Assembly (NCBI RefSeq): GCF_007680605.1
Contig: NZ_VEIO01000001.1
Span: 1,302,001 to 1,366,000 of the forward strand
Direction: 5' to 3'
Source of the DNA: Paenibacillus xylanexedens
GTDB taxonomy: Bacteria > Bacillota > Bacilli > Paenibacillales > Paenibacillaceae
Length of the DNA: 64,000 nt
Every line of letters starts with the position of its first letter. Within the stretch, counting starts at the first letter, position 1. The notes beneath the pieces were generated by a model, which was not told where the DNA came from, ran no database searches, and saw only the letters and a program-made list of their open reading frames with translations. Position numbers and translations under genes: made by a program. This document shows, one piece after another, positions 17,118 through 26,396 of this stretch.

Positions 17118-17708
17118 TTATCTAATCAAAGAAATCGCGGTCCAGATCAACAGAAGACCCATGACCATATTAAAAGGGCGTTCATATTTTAACAGGAACC
17201 GTTGAAATATACGTCCACCCAATGCCCAGGACAGATTAGCACTTATTCCAATCCAAGTCAGCAGTAGCGAGTAACCTAAGAGTTGAAAATGTGACTGCGT
17301 ATGGGGCAGGATAAACACAGATAGCGCTGTAAGCGCGTATAGGATAACCTTCGGATTAATCAGTTGAAGGCTGAAACCGAACCAAAACGAATAATGAGTC
17401 TTCTTCGAATTGTGCTCGGACCCACTCGTGGAAGAAGTGCTCCATATGATTTTGAAAGCCAGATAGAGCATGTAAATACATCCGAATACATTGAGGATCG
17501 GGGTGATGGACGGAATGTATTGATATAGAGCCAGGTTGAAATAACTGGATAACATCATGATCAGAAGGCAGCCGGCAGCGACTCCGCGAATAAAATGAAA
17601 CGTGCTTCTGAATCCATGCTCTCTTGCGCGGGTCATAGAGATGATGTTGTTGGGGCCGGGTGTAAAAGAAGCAATCATCGCGTACGTTACTAAAGATAAA
17701 ATATCCAT
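17118..17708 (-). CDS. LysE-family amino acid exporter
   Basis: The 196-residue membrane protein has about six hydrophobic segments and the family signature SFTPGPNNIISM near the N-terminus. LysE/RhtB proteins export amino acids or their derivatives. The longer reading frame begins far upstream, but ATG 17708 is preceded by AAGGAGAG and starts right at the family N-terminus (MDILSLVTY). It diverges from an XRE-cupin regulator, a pairing often seen for LysE-type transporters, which suggests control by that regulator. Confidence 0.87.
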   Translation of the reverse strand: MDILSLVTYAMIASFTPGPNNIISMTRAREHGFRSTFHFIRGVAAGCLLIMMLSSYFNLALYQYIPSITPILNVFGCIYMLYLAFKIIWSTSSTSGSEHNSKKTHYSFWFGFSLQLINPKVILYALTALSVFILPHTQSHFQLLGYSLLLTWIGISANLSWALGGRIFQRFLLKYERPFNMVMGLLLIWTAISLIR

Positions 17709-17718
17709 GTGCTCTCCT

Positions 17719-17807
17719 TGTGCTATATATTGTATGCTATAATGAACGATATGGTCGTTATAACGCATGTTCTCTTTGATTGTACAATATGTGCTATATA
17801 GTGCACA
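17719..17807. promoter_or_regulatory. Divergent promoter region with repeated TGTGCTATATA elements
   Basis: TGTGCTATATA occurs at 17719-17729 and again at 17790-17800. The second copy is part of an inverted repeat TGTGC-N8-GCACA (17790-17807). AACGA-N5-TCGTT lies between them. TG-C-TATAAT at 17735-17743 is an extended -10 facing the XRE-cupin gene. These are likely binding sites for the XRE-cupin regulator. Confidence 0.5.
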
Positions 17808-17837
17808 AGAGGGCGCGAGGAGAGAGGTGTATTTTGG

Positions 17838-18398
17838 ATGGAAAATATTAATTTGGTTTTGGCTCACAACTTGAAGCAAATCAGAGAGCAAAGAAAACTT
17901 AGTCTGGACAAGGTCGCAGATCTGTCAGGCATTAGCAAGACGATGCTGGGTCAGATTGAACGCGGGGAGTCTAATCCCTCGATTGCAACGGTCTGGAAAA
18001 TTGCAAACGGGTTAAAAATATCATTCAGTGAATTAATTCATGAAGCGAAGTCGGATACAACCGTTCTCATAAGGGAAGACATTAAAGTCATGCGAGAAGA
18101 TGAGGGAAGAATCCGCATCTATCCTCATTTTTCTTTGGAAGAGGGGCGCCGGTTTGAAATGTACATGATGGAGATGGATGAACGGGCATCGTTGACCGCT
18201 GAACCACACATTGACGGGGCTGAGGAGTTCATCACGATGTATGAAGGGGAGCTTACGATCAGAGTAGGCGAAGAAGAATACAAGTTAAGACAGGGAGATT
18301 CGATTCGTTTTAAAGCGGATCAGCCGCATGGTTATTATAATTCCGGCGCAAGTAGTAACAAGCTGAGCATGGTGATACATTATGCCAATTCGAAGTAA
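17838..18398 (+). CDS. XRE-family regulator with cupin sensor domain
   Basis: Residues 6-60 form an XRE-type helix-turn-helix (LSLDKVADLSGISKTMLGQI, then ERGESNPSIATVWKIANGL). Residues 110-180 form a small cupin barrel (EGELTIRVGEEEYKLRQGDS, then HGYYN). Proteins of this type bind a small ligand through the cupin and regulate adjacent metabolism or transport genes. The 186-residue length is typical. It diverges from the LysE-type exporter, whose substrate may be the cupin ligand. Confidence 0.88.
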   Translation: MENINLVLAHNLKQIREQRKLSLDKVADLSGISKTMLGQIERGESNPSIATVWKIANGLKISFSELIHEAKSDTTVLIREDIKVMREDEGRIRIYPHFSLEEGRRFEMYMMEMDERASLTAEPHIDGAEEFITMYEGELTIRVGEEEYKLRQGDSIRFKADQPHGYYNSGASSNKLSMVIHYANSK

Positions 18399-18420
18399 AC
18401 AGGTAACAAGTCGAATTACA

Positions 18421-18463
18421 GGAAATATGATGCACTCACTGTTGTGAGGCACCATATTTTTTC
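18421..18463 (+). terminator. Terminator after XRE-cupin gene
   Basis: AATATGATGC-A-CTCAC pairs with GTGAG-GCA-CCATATT and is followed by T6. Confidence 0.7.
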
Positions 18464-18521
18464 GCATGGATGCTACTGGATGTGCTGGTTCATAGTTAGG
18501 TGAAGTCATAAAACCTTGTGT

Positions 18522-18650
18522 TTATTTGTTTGTTGAGTGTTGTTTGTTCGGCAACTTATCACCGGGCGTACCTTTACCATTGTTTTTGTTGTGGCGTGCT
18601 TTCTCGGCATTTTCGTTGACCTTTTTCACGAATTCTTGTGTGCTCTCCAT
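18522..18650 (-). CDS. DUF4023-type small protein (42 residues)
   Basis: The reading frame gives MESTQEFVKKVNENAEKA, then a basic, Asn-rich stretch, then GTPGDKLPNKQH near the C-terminus. This matches the wording I recall for DUF4023 proteins of Bacillus and Paenibacillus, which are about 40 residues and of unknown function. AAAGGAG lies about 11 bases before the ATG. It is highly charged, with no membrane segment. It is a single gene with a short intergenic leader. Confidence 0.75.
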   Translation of the reverse strand: MESTQEFVKKVNENAEKARHNKNNGKGTPGDKLPNKQHSTNK

Positions 18651-18830
18651 TCGGGTTCATGCTCCTTTCCAAAACAGGGAATGGGTAATTCAAGCTTAAT
18701 ATAACCAGCATCCGATCTTTTTATTTGAGCAAGGGAAACTGGACAGGTGCTTAACTTGTCTCTAAACTAGATACAAGGTGAACTATTCTTTTACACACAC
18801 TTAAGAACGAAGGGACGTTCTGAACAAAAC

Positions 18831-19583
18831 ATGCTGCAAAAATTCGGTTTTACCCAATATGAAAGTCAGGTCTATGAAGCTATACTTGCGCAGGATGAGC
18901 CGCTGGATGCGACAACGATTGTAAGCACCTCGAATGTACCCAAGGCTAAAATTTATGAAGTGCTTAATCGAATGATCGATAAAGGTATTGTGCTGACAAC
19001 GATGGATGGCAAGAAAAAACTGTACATGGCGGTGGATCTGCAGGCGGTCATTCACAAAATCAAGCTTGATTTCGACAAAGATATAGAGACCTTGAAACAA
19101 TATAAAATCAAGCGTACGTTCACGGATGAGCATATTTGGACGTTAAAGGATGAGTCATCCATTGCTTCAAACATAGAACAGCTGATTGAAGAGGCAGATT
19201 CATCGATTCTTTTTCTGGCCTGGAATGAGCGGTTGGAGAGATACCGTGGCCTGCTGGAGCTGAAGGAGAAACAGGGTGTGTATGTAGAAGTGCTTGCGGT
19301 TGGTGGTCTGGAAAGCACTCTAACCCGCAAATACTCGCTCATACCGCTCCTTGATGCGCCAGAGCCATCACAGCTACTTATTGTAGATCATGCCTATCTG
19401 CTGTTCGCCGGATTGGAAAATGAGTCGTGGAAAGCAATCAAGACGACGTCCAAACCGATTGTTAAAGCGATGACGGATTATTTCTATCACGATGTGGCGT
19501 TGACACAGATCACCAAAAAATACGGGGAGCAACTATTGCAGGACGAAGAAATTGAACGGTTGCTTACGAGATTGATTTACTAG
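18831..19583 (+). CDS. TrmB-family transcriptional regulator
   Basis: The N-terminal winged helix (LQKFGFTQYESQVYEAIL, then PKAKIYEVLNRMIDKGIV) is the TrmB signature. It is followed by a coiled linker near 75-95 and a C-terminal PLD-like or ligand domain of about 120 residues. TrmB proteins, best known from archaea, sense sugars or other metabolites and control transport. At 250 residues it matches short bacterial TrmB-like proteins. The GAAGGGA element is 15 bases before the ATG, rather far. The MFS gene downstream is a likely target. Confidence 0.82.
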   Translation: MLQKFGFTQYESQVYEAILAQDEPLDATTIVSTSNVPKAKIYEVLNRMIDKGIVLTTMDGKKKLYMAVDLQAVIHKIKLDFDKDIETLKQYKIKRTFTDEHIWTLKDESSIASNIEQLIEEADSSILFLAWNERLERYRGLLELKEKQGVYVEVLAVGGLESTLTRKYSLIPLLDAPEPSQLLIVDHAYLLFAGLENESWKAIKTTSKPIVKAMTDYFYHDVALTQITKKYGEQLLQDEEIERLLTRLIY

Positions 19584-19586
19584 GAG

Positions 19587-19620
19587 ACTATTCTTTCGAA
19601 GAATAGTTTTTTTGTTTTTT
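19587..19620 (+). terminator. Terminator after TrmB-type gene
   Basis: ACTATTCTT-TCG-AAGAATAGT forms a tight hairpin followed by a long T run. Confidence 0.85.
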
Positions 19621-19671
19621 TAAACTTTTGTAAATGGAATGAAAAATTCTGAAAAAAAATTAGAAATCTCA

Positions 19672-19712
19672 TTGAACTTTTCTTCTTATTGGGTTACTAT
19701 CGTAGTTGTAAC
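19672..19712 (+). promoter_or_regulatory. Promoter with dyad overlapping -10, upstream of MFS gene
   Basis: TTGAAC (19672-19677) and TACTAT (19695-19700) are 17 bases apart. The dyad GTTAC-N10-GTAAC (19693-19712) with an inner ACTA-TCG-TAGT overlaps the -10 and start point, as a repressor site would. The adjacent TrmB-type regulator is the nearest candidate binder. Confidence 0.55.
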
Positions 19713-19733
19713 TTGTTAGGGGGATTTTATAAG

Positions 19734-20897
19734 ATGAACAAAAAGGTATATGTTTTAGCCATTGCAGCCTTTGTGGTCGGAACGGTTGAACTGATATTGG
19801 GAGGCATATTGGATCTGATTGCAACGGATCTTCATCTGTCTCTGGCCAAAGCGGGATATTTAATTTCGATCTTTTCATTGGTCTATGCGGTATCCGCACC
19901 CATACTACTCAATATGACAGCACGATTCGAGCGTAAAAAGGTATACATGGTTACGTTATTTGTATTTTTGATCAGCAATCTGATCTCAGCGTTTAGCGTG
20001 AACTTTTATATGTTAATGGCAGGGCGAATGCTTGGAGCCGCAACAGGTTCGCTTATTTTTGTATTATCATTGACACTAGCTTCCCGCATCGTTAAGCCGG
20101 AGTATAAAGGACGTGCGGTGGGCACGATAACGATGGGAGGAAGTGCATCTCTGATTCTCGGCGTACCGATTGGCATCTTTATTGGTAATGCGCTTGGATG
20201 GCGTGAAGTATTTATGCTGATTGCAGTTCTTACTGTGCTAGTCATGGTGGCGATTGGCTTTGCGATGGATCGTGTTAAGCCTGCTCCTGCCGTGAGTCTG
20301 AAAAATCAGTTGAAGGCATTATGGAATCCGAAAATGCTGGCGATTCACACTACTACACTGCTCGTACTGGCTGGGCATTTAACATTATATGCGTATTTCA
20401 CCCCGTTTCTACAGGAAACCATAGGGGCTAGTTCAACGGCAATCACCTTAATCTATATGATGTTTGGACTCGCTGCTGTAGCAGGCGGAGGCATGGGGGG
20501 AATGTTATCCGATCGGCTTCATCCAGCTAAAGCTATTATTATCGTGTTAGTTCCATTTATGATCAGTATGGCTGTGATTCCTCTCAGCACCGGACTGCCT
20601 TTGATTGCTTTTCTGCTACTGTTAAGTATCTGGGGCGCTCTTAGCTGGACGGTTACACCCGTACAAAATAGCCTGATTATTAAGACTTCGCCTGAGACAT
20701 CTGAAATTCTAATTAGCACGAACTCAGGTATAGCCCATGCGGGCATCGCACTGGGAACGTATGTCGGCGGTCTTGTTATTGATCACTCTTCCATTATGAA
20801 CACCGGATGGGTCGGCGCTATCCTTGTATGTGTTGGACTTGGTTCTGCCGTTCTCGCCATTAGTATGAAAGAAAAACATGTTCATGCGATCGCATGA
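19734..20897 (+). CDS. MFS transporter (AraJ/DHA1-type)
   Basis: A 387-residue, 12-segment MFS protein. FVVGTVELILGGILDLIA near the start and the TM2-3 loop RFERKKVYM resemble sugar-efflux and AraJ-like DHA1 proteins. ATG 19734 is used because AGGGGGA sits about 9 bases before it; the in-frame upstream start overlaps the promoter. The cognate regulator is probably the TrmB-type protein upstream, although a terminator separates the two genes. Substrate unknown. Confidence 0.85.
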   Translation: MNKKVYVLAIAAFVVGTVELILGGILDLIATDLHLSLAKAGYLISIFSLVYAVSAPILLNMTARFERKKVYMVTLFVFLISNLISAFSVNFYMLMAGRMLGAATGSLIFVLSLTLASRIVKPEYKGRAVGTITMGGSASLILGVPIGIFIGNALGWREVFMLIAVLTVLVMVAIGFAMDRVKPAPAVSLKNQLKALWNPKMLAIHTTTLLVLAGHLTLYAYFTPFLQETIGASSTAITLIYMMFGLAAVAGGGMGGMLSDRLHPAKAIIIVLVPFMISMAVIPLSTGLPLIAFLLLLSIWGALSWTVTPVQNSLIIKTSPETSEILISTNSGIAHAGIALGTYVGGLVIDHSSIMNTGWVGAILVCVGLGSAVLAISMKEKHVHAIA

Positions 20898-20950
20898 GGA
20901 TACAATGATTCATATAGACATTATTTAAAACGATATTTAAAATCAAATAG

Positions 20951-20997
20951 AACCTTTGTGTTTCCAGCATTTTTGCGGAAGTACAGAGGTTTTTTCG
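20951..20997 (+). terminator. Terminator after MFS gene
   Basis: An imperfect stem, AACCTTTGT-TTCC with GGAA-ACAGAGGTT, is followed by T6. Confidence 0.65.
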
Positions 20998-21041
20998 TTA
21001 TTTAGCGGACGGAGTCCGTAGGCCGAAAATACAAAAGAGGC

Positions 21042-21069
21042 TTGATTTTTGATCATGGACCCATATAAT
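21042..21069 (+). promoter_or_regulatory. Likely sigma-A promoter for acetyltransferase gene
   Basis: TTGATT and TATAAT are separated by 16 bases, upstream of the acetyltransferase start at 21182. Confidence 0.55.
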
Positions 21070-21181
21070 TAAAATAGTTTTAAAAAGTATAAGTATAAGT
21101 TGTTAAGCTTTATAACTTGTATGAACGTCGCTACTTACTTACAAAGAATACACATTTATGATCTGCACAAAGGAGATTTAC

Positions 21182-21751
21182 ATGACCATCAAATCAGAGA
21201 AACAGAAGATGCTGGGCGGGGAACTGTACATGGCTAATGATGCCGAGTTATCCCGAGACAGAGAGGCTGCACGGAAGATGACACGTCTATTTAATCAAAC
21301 GACGGAGATCGAACAGGAGACACGCCAAAAGCTGTTAAAGGAACTGTTTGGATCGACAGGTGAGCATTTAAGCATGGAACCAAATATTCATGTCGATTAT
21401 GGGTATAACATCCACGTAGGCAATCATTTTTATGCCAATTTTAACTGTACGATTCTGGATGTATGTGAAGTTCGAATCGGAGAGAACTGTTTGTTGGGAC
21501 CGGATGTACATATCTATACAGCAACTCATCCGCTTAATCCACATGAGCGCAATACCGGAGCGGAATACGGTAAACCTGTAACCATTGGTAACAACGTATG
21601 GATTGGCGGTAGAGCAATTGTTAATCCAGGAGTTACCATCGGAGATAACGTGGTTATTGCTTCGGGGTCGGTAGTTACGAAAGATGTACCCGATAATATG
21701 ATTGTAGGCGGGAATCCTGCAAGAGTCATCAAGGAGATTAATATGGAGTAG
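21182..21751 (+). CDS. Maltose/galactoside O-acetyltransferase family protein
   Basis: A 189-residue left-handed beta-helix acetyltransferase of the Maa/LacA/NodL type. The N-terminal domain begins [19 protein letters not shown], and hexapeptide repeats follow from residue 60 (for example [15 protein letters not shown] with the catalytic His, then [20 protein letters not shown]). It moves acetyl from acetyl-CoA to a sugar hydroxyl in the cytoplasm. ATG 21182 is used because AAGGAG precedes it by 7 bases; ATG 21158 in frame has no site. It is a monocistronic unit, so the sugar substrate is unknown. Confidence 0.9.
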   Translation: MTIKSEKQKMLGGELYMANDAELSRDREAARKMTRLFNQTTEIEQETRQKLLKELFGSTGEHLSMEPNIHVDYGYNIHVGNHFYANFNCTILDVCEVRIGENCLLGPDVHIYTATHPLNPHERNTGAEYGKPVTIGNNVWIGGRAIVNPGVTIGDNVVIASGSVVTKDVPDNMIVGGNPARVIKEINME

Positions 21752-21760
21752 CGCGATATG

Positions 21761-21846
21761 AAAAAAAAGCCCTCCTCGGCAGAACTGTCAGAATGCCAAG
21801 CTTGGATGCTGTGGCTTGCCTGACGGTATACTGCCGAAAGAAGGGT
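21761..21846 (-). terminator. Long imperfect hairpin terminator for the phospho-beta-glucosidase gene
   Basis: Read on the minus strand, CCCTTCTTTCGGCAGT and GTCAGGCAAGC pair with GCTTGGC, CTGAC and CTGCCGAGGAGGG, ending in T8. The T run is only on that strand, so it serves the gene ending at 21924. Confidence 0.7.
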
Positions 21847-21861
21847 TAACTAGTTTACATT

Positions 21862-23403
<1,542 letters not shown>

Positions 23404-23436
23404 GGTAGTATTTTCTCTCAAAAAAAGCTTACACGT

Positions 23437-23450
23437 TGTAACGGGTTACA
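23437..23450. promoter_or_regulatory. LacI-type operator TGTAAC-GG-GTTACA
   Basis: A perfect 6+6 dyad of the LacI-family type in the divergent promoter region. The central bases are GG instead of the CG of a catabolite responsive element, so it more likely binds the local LacI protein. Confidence 0.6.
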
Positions 23451-23524
23451 CGTCAAGTTTTACTTTTACAGAGCAGATGAGGCATACTATATTTGGCGAT
23501 TATTCGCAGGAAAGGAGCATCGGC

Positions 23525-24493
23525 ATGTCCAAATTTGATGAAATTATGAAACGTTCCGGTTATTCAAGGGCTACGGTATCCCGGGTCATTAACCGGTCAC
23601 CACACGTGAGTGATGAAGCAAGACGCATGATTACCGAAATTATGAATGAGCTGGACTACATACCGAACCGGAATGCAGTTTCTCTGTCCACAGGGCAGAC
23701 AAAGCAGATCGGGATTGTCACTGCAATGATCGACGAACTGAGTTTGACCTTTATTAACCAATTTATGGATACCGCGATGGATTACGGTTTTCAGACGATC
23801 GTGTATTTGTCGCGCGGTGATAAACAAATTGAGCTGCAGGCATTCGAGGATTTGCGAAGTAAACGTGTGGATGGTTTGTTAATCGTGACTTGTGTGAATG
23901 ATCCGGGTGAATTGAAAACATATATGCAATATGGACCGATGGTGTCCTGGCAACGCATGGGGAACGATGAGATTCCTTCGATTGCAATGGATCAGGCTCA
24001 AGGGTATAGACTGGCGCTGGAGCATCTCGTATCGAAAGGGTACACACGTATTGCGAATGTGTTTGGCCGTAGTAACAGTCTGAATACGAAAAGCCGCCGC
24101 GAAGCGTATGAGACATTCATGACGAGCCAAGGACTTCCCGTGTGGCGCGAAGCATATCAGTATTCCGTATTCACTTCATCAGACGGAGAAACAGCCTTTC
24201 GACGTATGGCCAACGGGGCCGAGCTACCGCAAGCGGTGCTGTGTTCCAACGACTATGCGGCAATAGGCATCATGAGTGAAGCGCGCAGACAGAACATACG
24301 GGTTCCAGAACAGCTCGCCATTGTGGGATTCGATGATATTGAATTGTCACGTGTGCTTGAGCTGACAACCATTCATAATCCGATTGCGGAGCAAGCGAAA
24401 CAGGCTTTTTATCATTTGTGGAGAGTGCTGGGGAACGAGGAACATAAGGCGACATCACTGGCATACCGTTTGGTTGAACGAGCAACGACTTGA
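23525..24493 (+). CDS. LacI-family transcriptional regulator
   Basis: The N-terminal helix-turn-helix (SGYSRATVSRVINRSPHVSD) and hinge are followed by a periplasmic-binding-like sugar domain ending in QLAIVGFDDIELSRVLELTT. The 322 residues are slightly short of the usual 330-340. ATG 23525 has AAAGGAG 7 bases upstream, and the longer ORF to 23240 is only open sequence through the promoter. It diverges from the phospho-beta-glucosidase gene and should repress it until a beta-glucoside or its phosphate binds. Confidence 0.9.
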   Translation: MSKFDEIMKRSGYSRATVSRVINRSPHVSDEARRMITEIMNELDYIPNRNAVSLSTGQTKQIGIVTAMIDELSLTFINQFMDTAMDYGFQTIVYLSRGDKQIELQAFEDLRSKRVDGLLIVTCVNDPGELKTYMQYGPMVSWQRMGNDEIPSIAMDQAQGYRLALEHLVSKGYTRIANVFGRSNSLNTKSRREAYETFMTSQGLPVWREAYQYSVFTSSDGETAFRRMANGAELPQAVLCSNDYAAIGIMSEARRQNIRVPEQLAIVGFDDIELSRVLELTTIHNPIAEQAKQAFYHLWRVLGNEEHKATSLAYRLVERATT

Positions 24494-24760
24494 GCGAAGC
24501 AAAACGGATGATATTGATTTGTTGTGGTTTGACCCGCAATGATGTTTATTGAACGGAGTTAATATACGTACGGCGTAAATCCGATCGATTCTATTCAACA
24601 ATTATTCAAATTTAAAGTAAATCTGAATCGGATTGATGTTTTATAATACGGGGAAGGAGCTTACATACGTTGTGTGAGAATCGAATACAGCGTTGTAAAG
24701 CGTCATGTTATAAGTTACATATTTCACAAACAATTTAGCGGAAAGGTGAGAGCATACGGA

Positions 24761-25054
24761 ATGAACACGGTCACAGGTCGCTTCAGAATTGCAGGTATTT
24801 GGGAGGGGATATCCCTTCTACTACTCGTATTTATTGCAATGCCACTCAAATATTTAGCGGATATTTCTTCAGCCGTAGCCATACTGGGGATGATTCATGG
24901 TATTTTATTTCCTCTATATCTCATTGCGCTGGTACATGTAGGCTTGGTCAAAAAGTGGAAGATATCGCTTTGGATTATGGGCCTATTGGCGGGTCTGCTT
25001 CCTTTTGGAACATTTGTGTTTGAGTCTTATCTCAGAAAAAGAAATTGGCAGTAA
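24761..25054 (+). CDS. DUF3817 integral membrane protein
   Basis: A 97-residue protein with three hydrophobic segments. The pattern FRIAGIWEGISLLLLVFIAM, then the region around GMIHGILFPLYLIAL and LPFGTFVFE, matches DUF3817 (YdzA-like) proteins, whose function is unknown. ATG 24761 has AAAGGTGAG about 12 bases upstream; GTG 24746 is in frame but sits directly on the site. Single gene with its own terminator. Confidence 0.8.
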   Translation: MNTVTGRFRIAGIWEGISLLLLVFIAMPLKYLADISSAVAILGMIHGILFPLYLIALVHVGLVKKWKISLWIMGLLAGLLPFGTFVFESYLRKRNWQ

Positions 25055-25100
25055 CATAGCGCTCATAACGCATGGCGCATATTGAAAGTTAACGTGACCG

Positions 25101-25137
25101 AACAACCTCCTGAACAGAAGTCAGGAGGTTGTTTTTG
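25101..25137. terminator. Terminator after DUF3817 gene
   Basis: AACAACCTCCTGA pairs with TCAGGAGGTTGTT, followed by a T run. Confidence 0.85.
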
Positions 25138-25208
25138 TATAAGCTTTTGCACACTAGGAATTGTATCAGTTATGTATACCATGATGTCCAGCATATAAAG
25201 ATGAATCG

Positions 25209-25346
25209 TTATCTTGGTTTAACGGTTCCCGTTTCACGATCAGATAACACGCTATACCCGTTGTCTGTCGGTGCCGCCGAAGCCAAAGCAGCGAACGAGG
25301 AAACAACAAACAGGGCAGCAATTAGCAGGAGCGTCTTCTTCGTCAT
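25209..25346 (-). CDS. Small secreted peptide precursor (45 residues), not recognised
   Basis: The frame starts MTKKTLLLIAALFVVSSFAA, continues LASA-AP as a good signal peptidase site near residues 24-25, and ends with a polar 20-residue tail (TDNGYSVLSDRETGTVKPR). AAGGAGG stands exactly 7 bases before the ATG, the strongest ribosome binding site in this part of the window. The predicted mature product is about 21 residues, small enough for a signalling or surface-active peptide. I do not recognise a family. It lies between a DUF3817 gene and an AraC gene, with no receptor gene adjacent. Confidence 0.65.
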   Translation of the reverse strand: MTKKTLLLIAALFVVSSFAALASAAPTDNGYSVLSDRETGTVKPR

Positions 25347-25446
25347 ATACGAACCTCCTTTCTTCAAGAATGAGCTACACTTCCATTTTAATCCAAAAAT
25401 GAAACTTGCGGGAATGTTTTTTTGGAGTTGAACTATATTTTGAAAT

Positions 25447-26277
25447 TTATGTGGTTACCGTCGTTTGCTTGCGATATTCGGTGGGATTCAATCCGGTATG
25501 TTTCTTGAACTGTCTGGAAAAGTAATACGAATCGCTGAATCCGAGATTGCCCGCGATTTGAGTCATCGTTAGAGAGGTGCAGTGAAGCATCTCTTTGGCC
25601 TTATCTATTTTACGGCTGGTCAGATAATGAATGGGGGGCATGCCTATATGCTGTTTGAAAAAACGAATGAAATAATTCGGATGCATGTGCAGCATCTTAG
25701 CCAAATCCTGAACGGACATGTTCTCTTCAATATGTGAATCAATATAGGTGAGCAAGGTGGATAATTTCTCAACCACGGGCACGTTCAAGTAGGTAATCTG
25801 GTTCATATCCAAGTTCATGATGTAATAGGAAAGAAGTTCTGTCAATTTGCTCTTGGCCATCATAGGGGCGTAAATTTCATTCGAATTCGCATAGGTTAAC
25901 ACACTGTCAAAGATGTCTTGAAATCGTTCGGGCTGTTCCATGTTAACAACGTGCGGGAATTGGAGAATCTGAAATAGATTGATCCCCCCGACTTTAGCGG
26001 AAAAATGACACCAATATTTAAGGAAAGGTTTGTCACTGATTACTGAGTAAGATTGCTTTATTCCTTCCGGCATCAAAAAAAGCTGTCCTGGTTTGGGGTA
26101 ATATTCCTGATCCCCGATGCGAAGCCAGCCTTCTCCCTCGCAGATCCAGTACAATTTGCTATAGTCCGGTGTGTAGTCCAGATCTCTCCAATCCGGGCCG
26201 CAGCGGTTGTAATTCACCATGAACAGATCCACTTCCAGATTCGACAAATAGCTGGTCAGCAGTGTTTGATGATCCAT
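25447..26277 (-). CDS. AraC-family regulator with cupin sensor domain
   Basis: An N-terminal AraC-type cupin domain (about residues 20-140, with YWICEGEGWLRIGDQEYYPK) is followed by a double helix-turn-helix at the C-terminus (MSVQDLAKMLHMHPNYFIRF, then GFSDSYYFSRQFKKHTGLNP). It is 276 residues from ATG 26277, chosen because AGGGAG lies 8 bases before it. Upstream in-frame ATGs at 26283 and 26310 lack good sites. It diverges from the GH29 fucosidase gene and is its likely sugar-responsive activator. Confidence 0.9.
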   Translation of the reverse strand: MDHQTLLTSYLSNLEVDLFMVNYNRCGPDWRDLDYTPDYSKLYWICEGEGWLRIGDQEYYPKPGQLFLMPEGIKQSYSVISDKPFLKYWCHFSAKVGGINLFQILQFPHVVNMEQPERFQDIFDSVLTYANSNEIYAPMMAKSKLTELLSYYIMNLDMNQITYLNVPVVEKLSTLLTYIDSHIEENMSVQDLAKMLHMHPNYFIRFFKQHIGMPPIHYLTSRKIDKAKEMLHCTSLTMTQIAGNLGFSDSYYFSRQFKKHTGLNPTEYRKQTTVTT

Positions 26278-26396
26278 GAGCATATCTCCCTGAAGGTTAT
26301 TATCGTCCATCTAATCGTTAGAGTTCTGCATGTTCATCGGAATCCTGCCACACTACAATACAACTGTGGTCAACCAGGAAAGGGTGGGGATAACAC

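Larger units (their letters stand above)
18399..18830. other. 432-base intergenic region holding a terminator and a micro-gene
   Basis: Contains a terminator at 18421-18463, the DUF4023 micro-gene on the minus strand (18522-18650), and about 180 further bases in which I see only a possible distant GAAGGGA site for the TrmB-type gene. Confidence 0.6.

Noticed and set aside
23437-23450. Catabolite responsive element (cre)
   Set aside because: The centre is GG rather than the CG required by the cre consensus, so it is better read as an operator for the local LacI protein.
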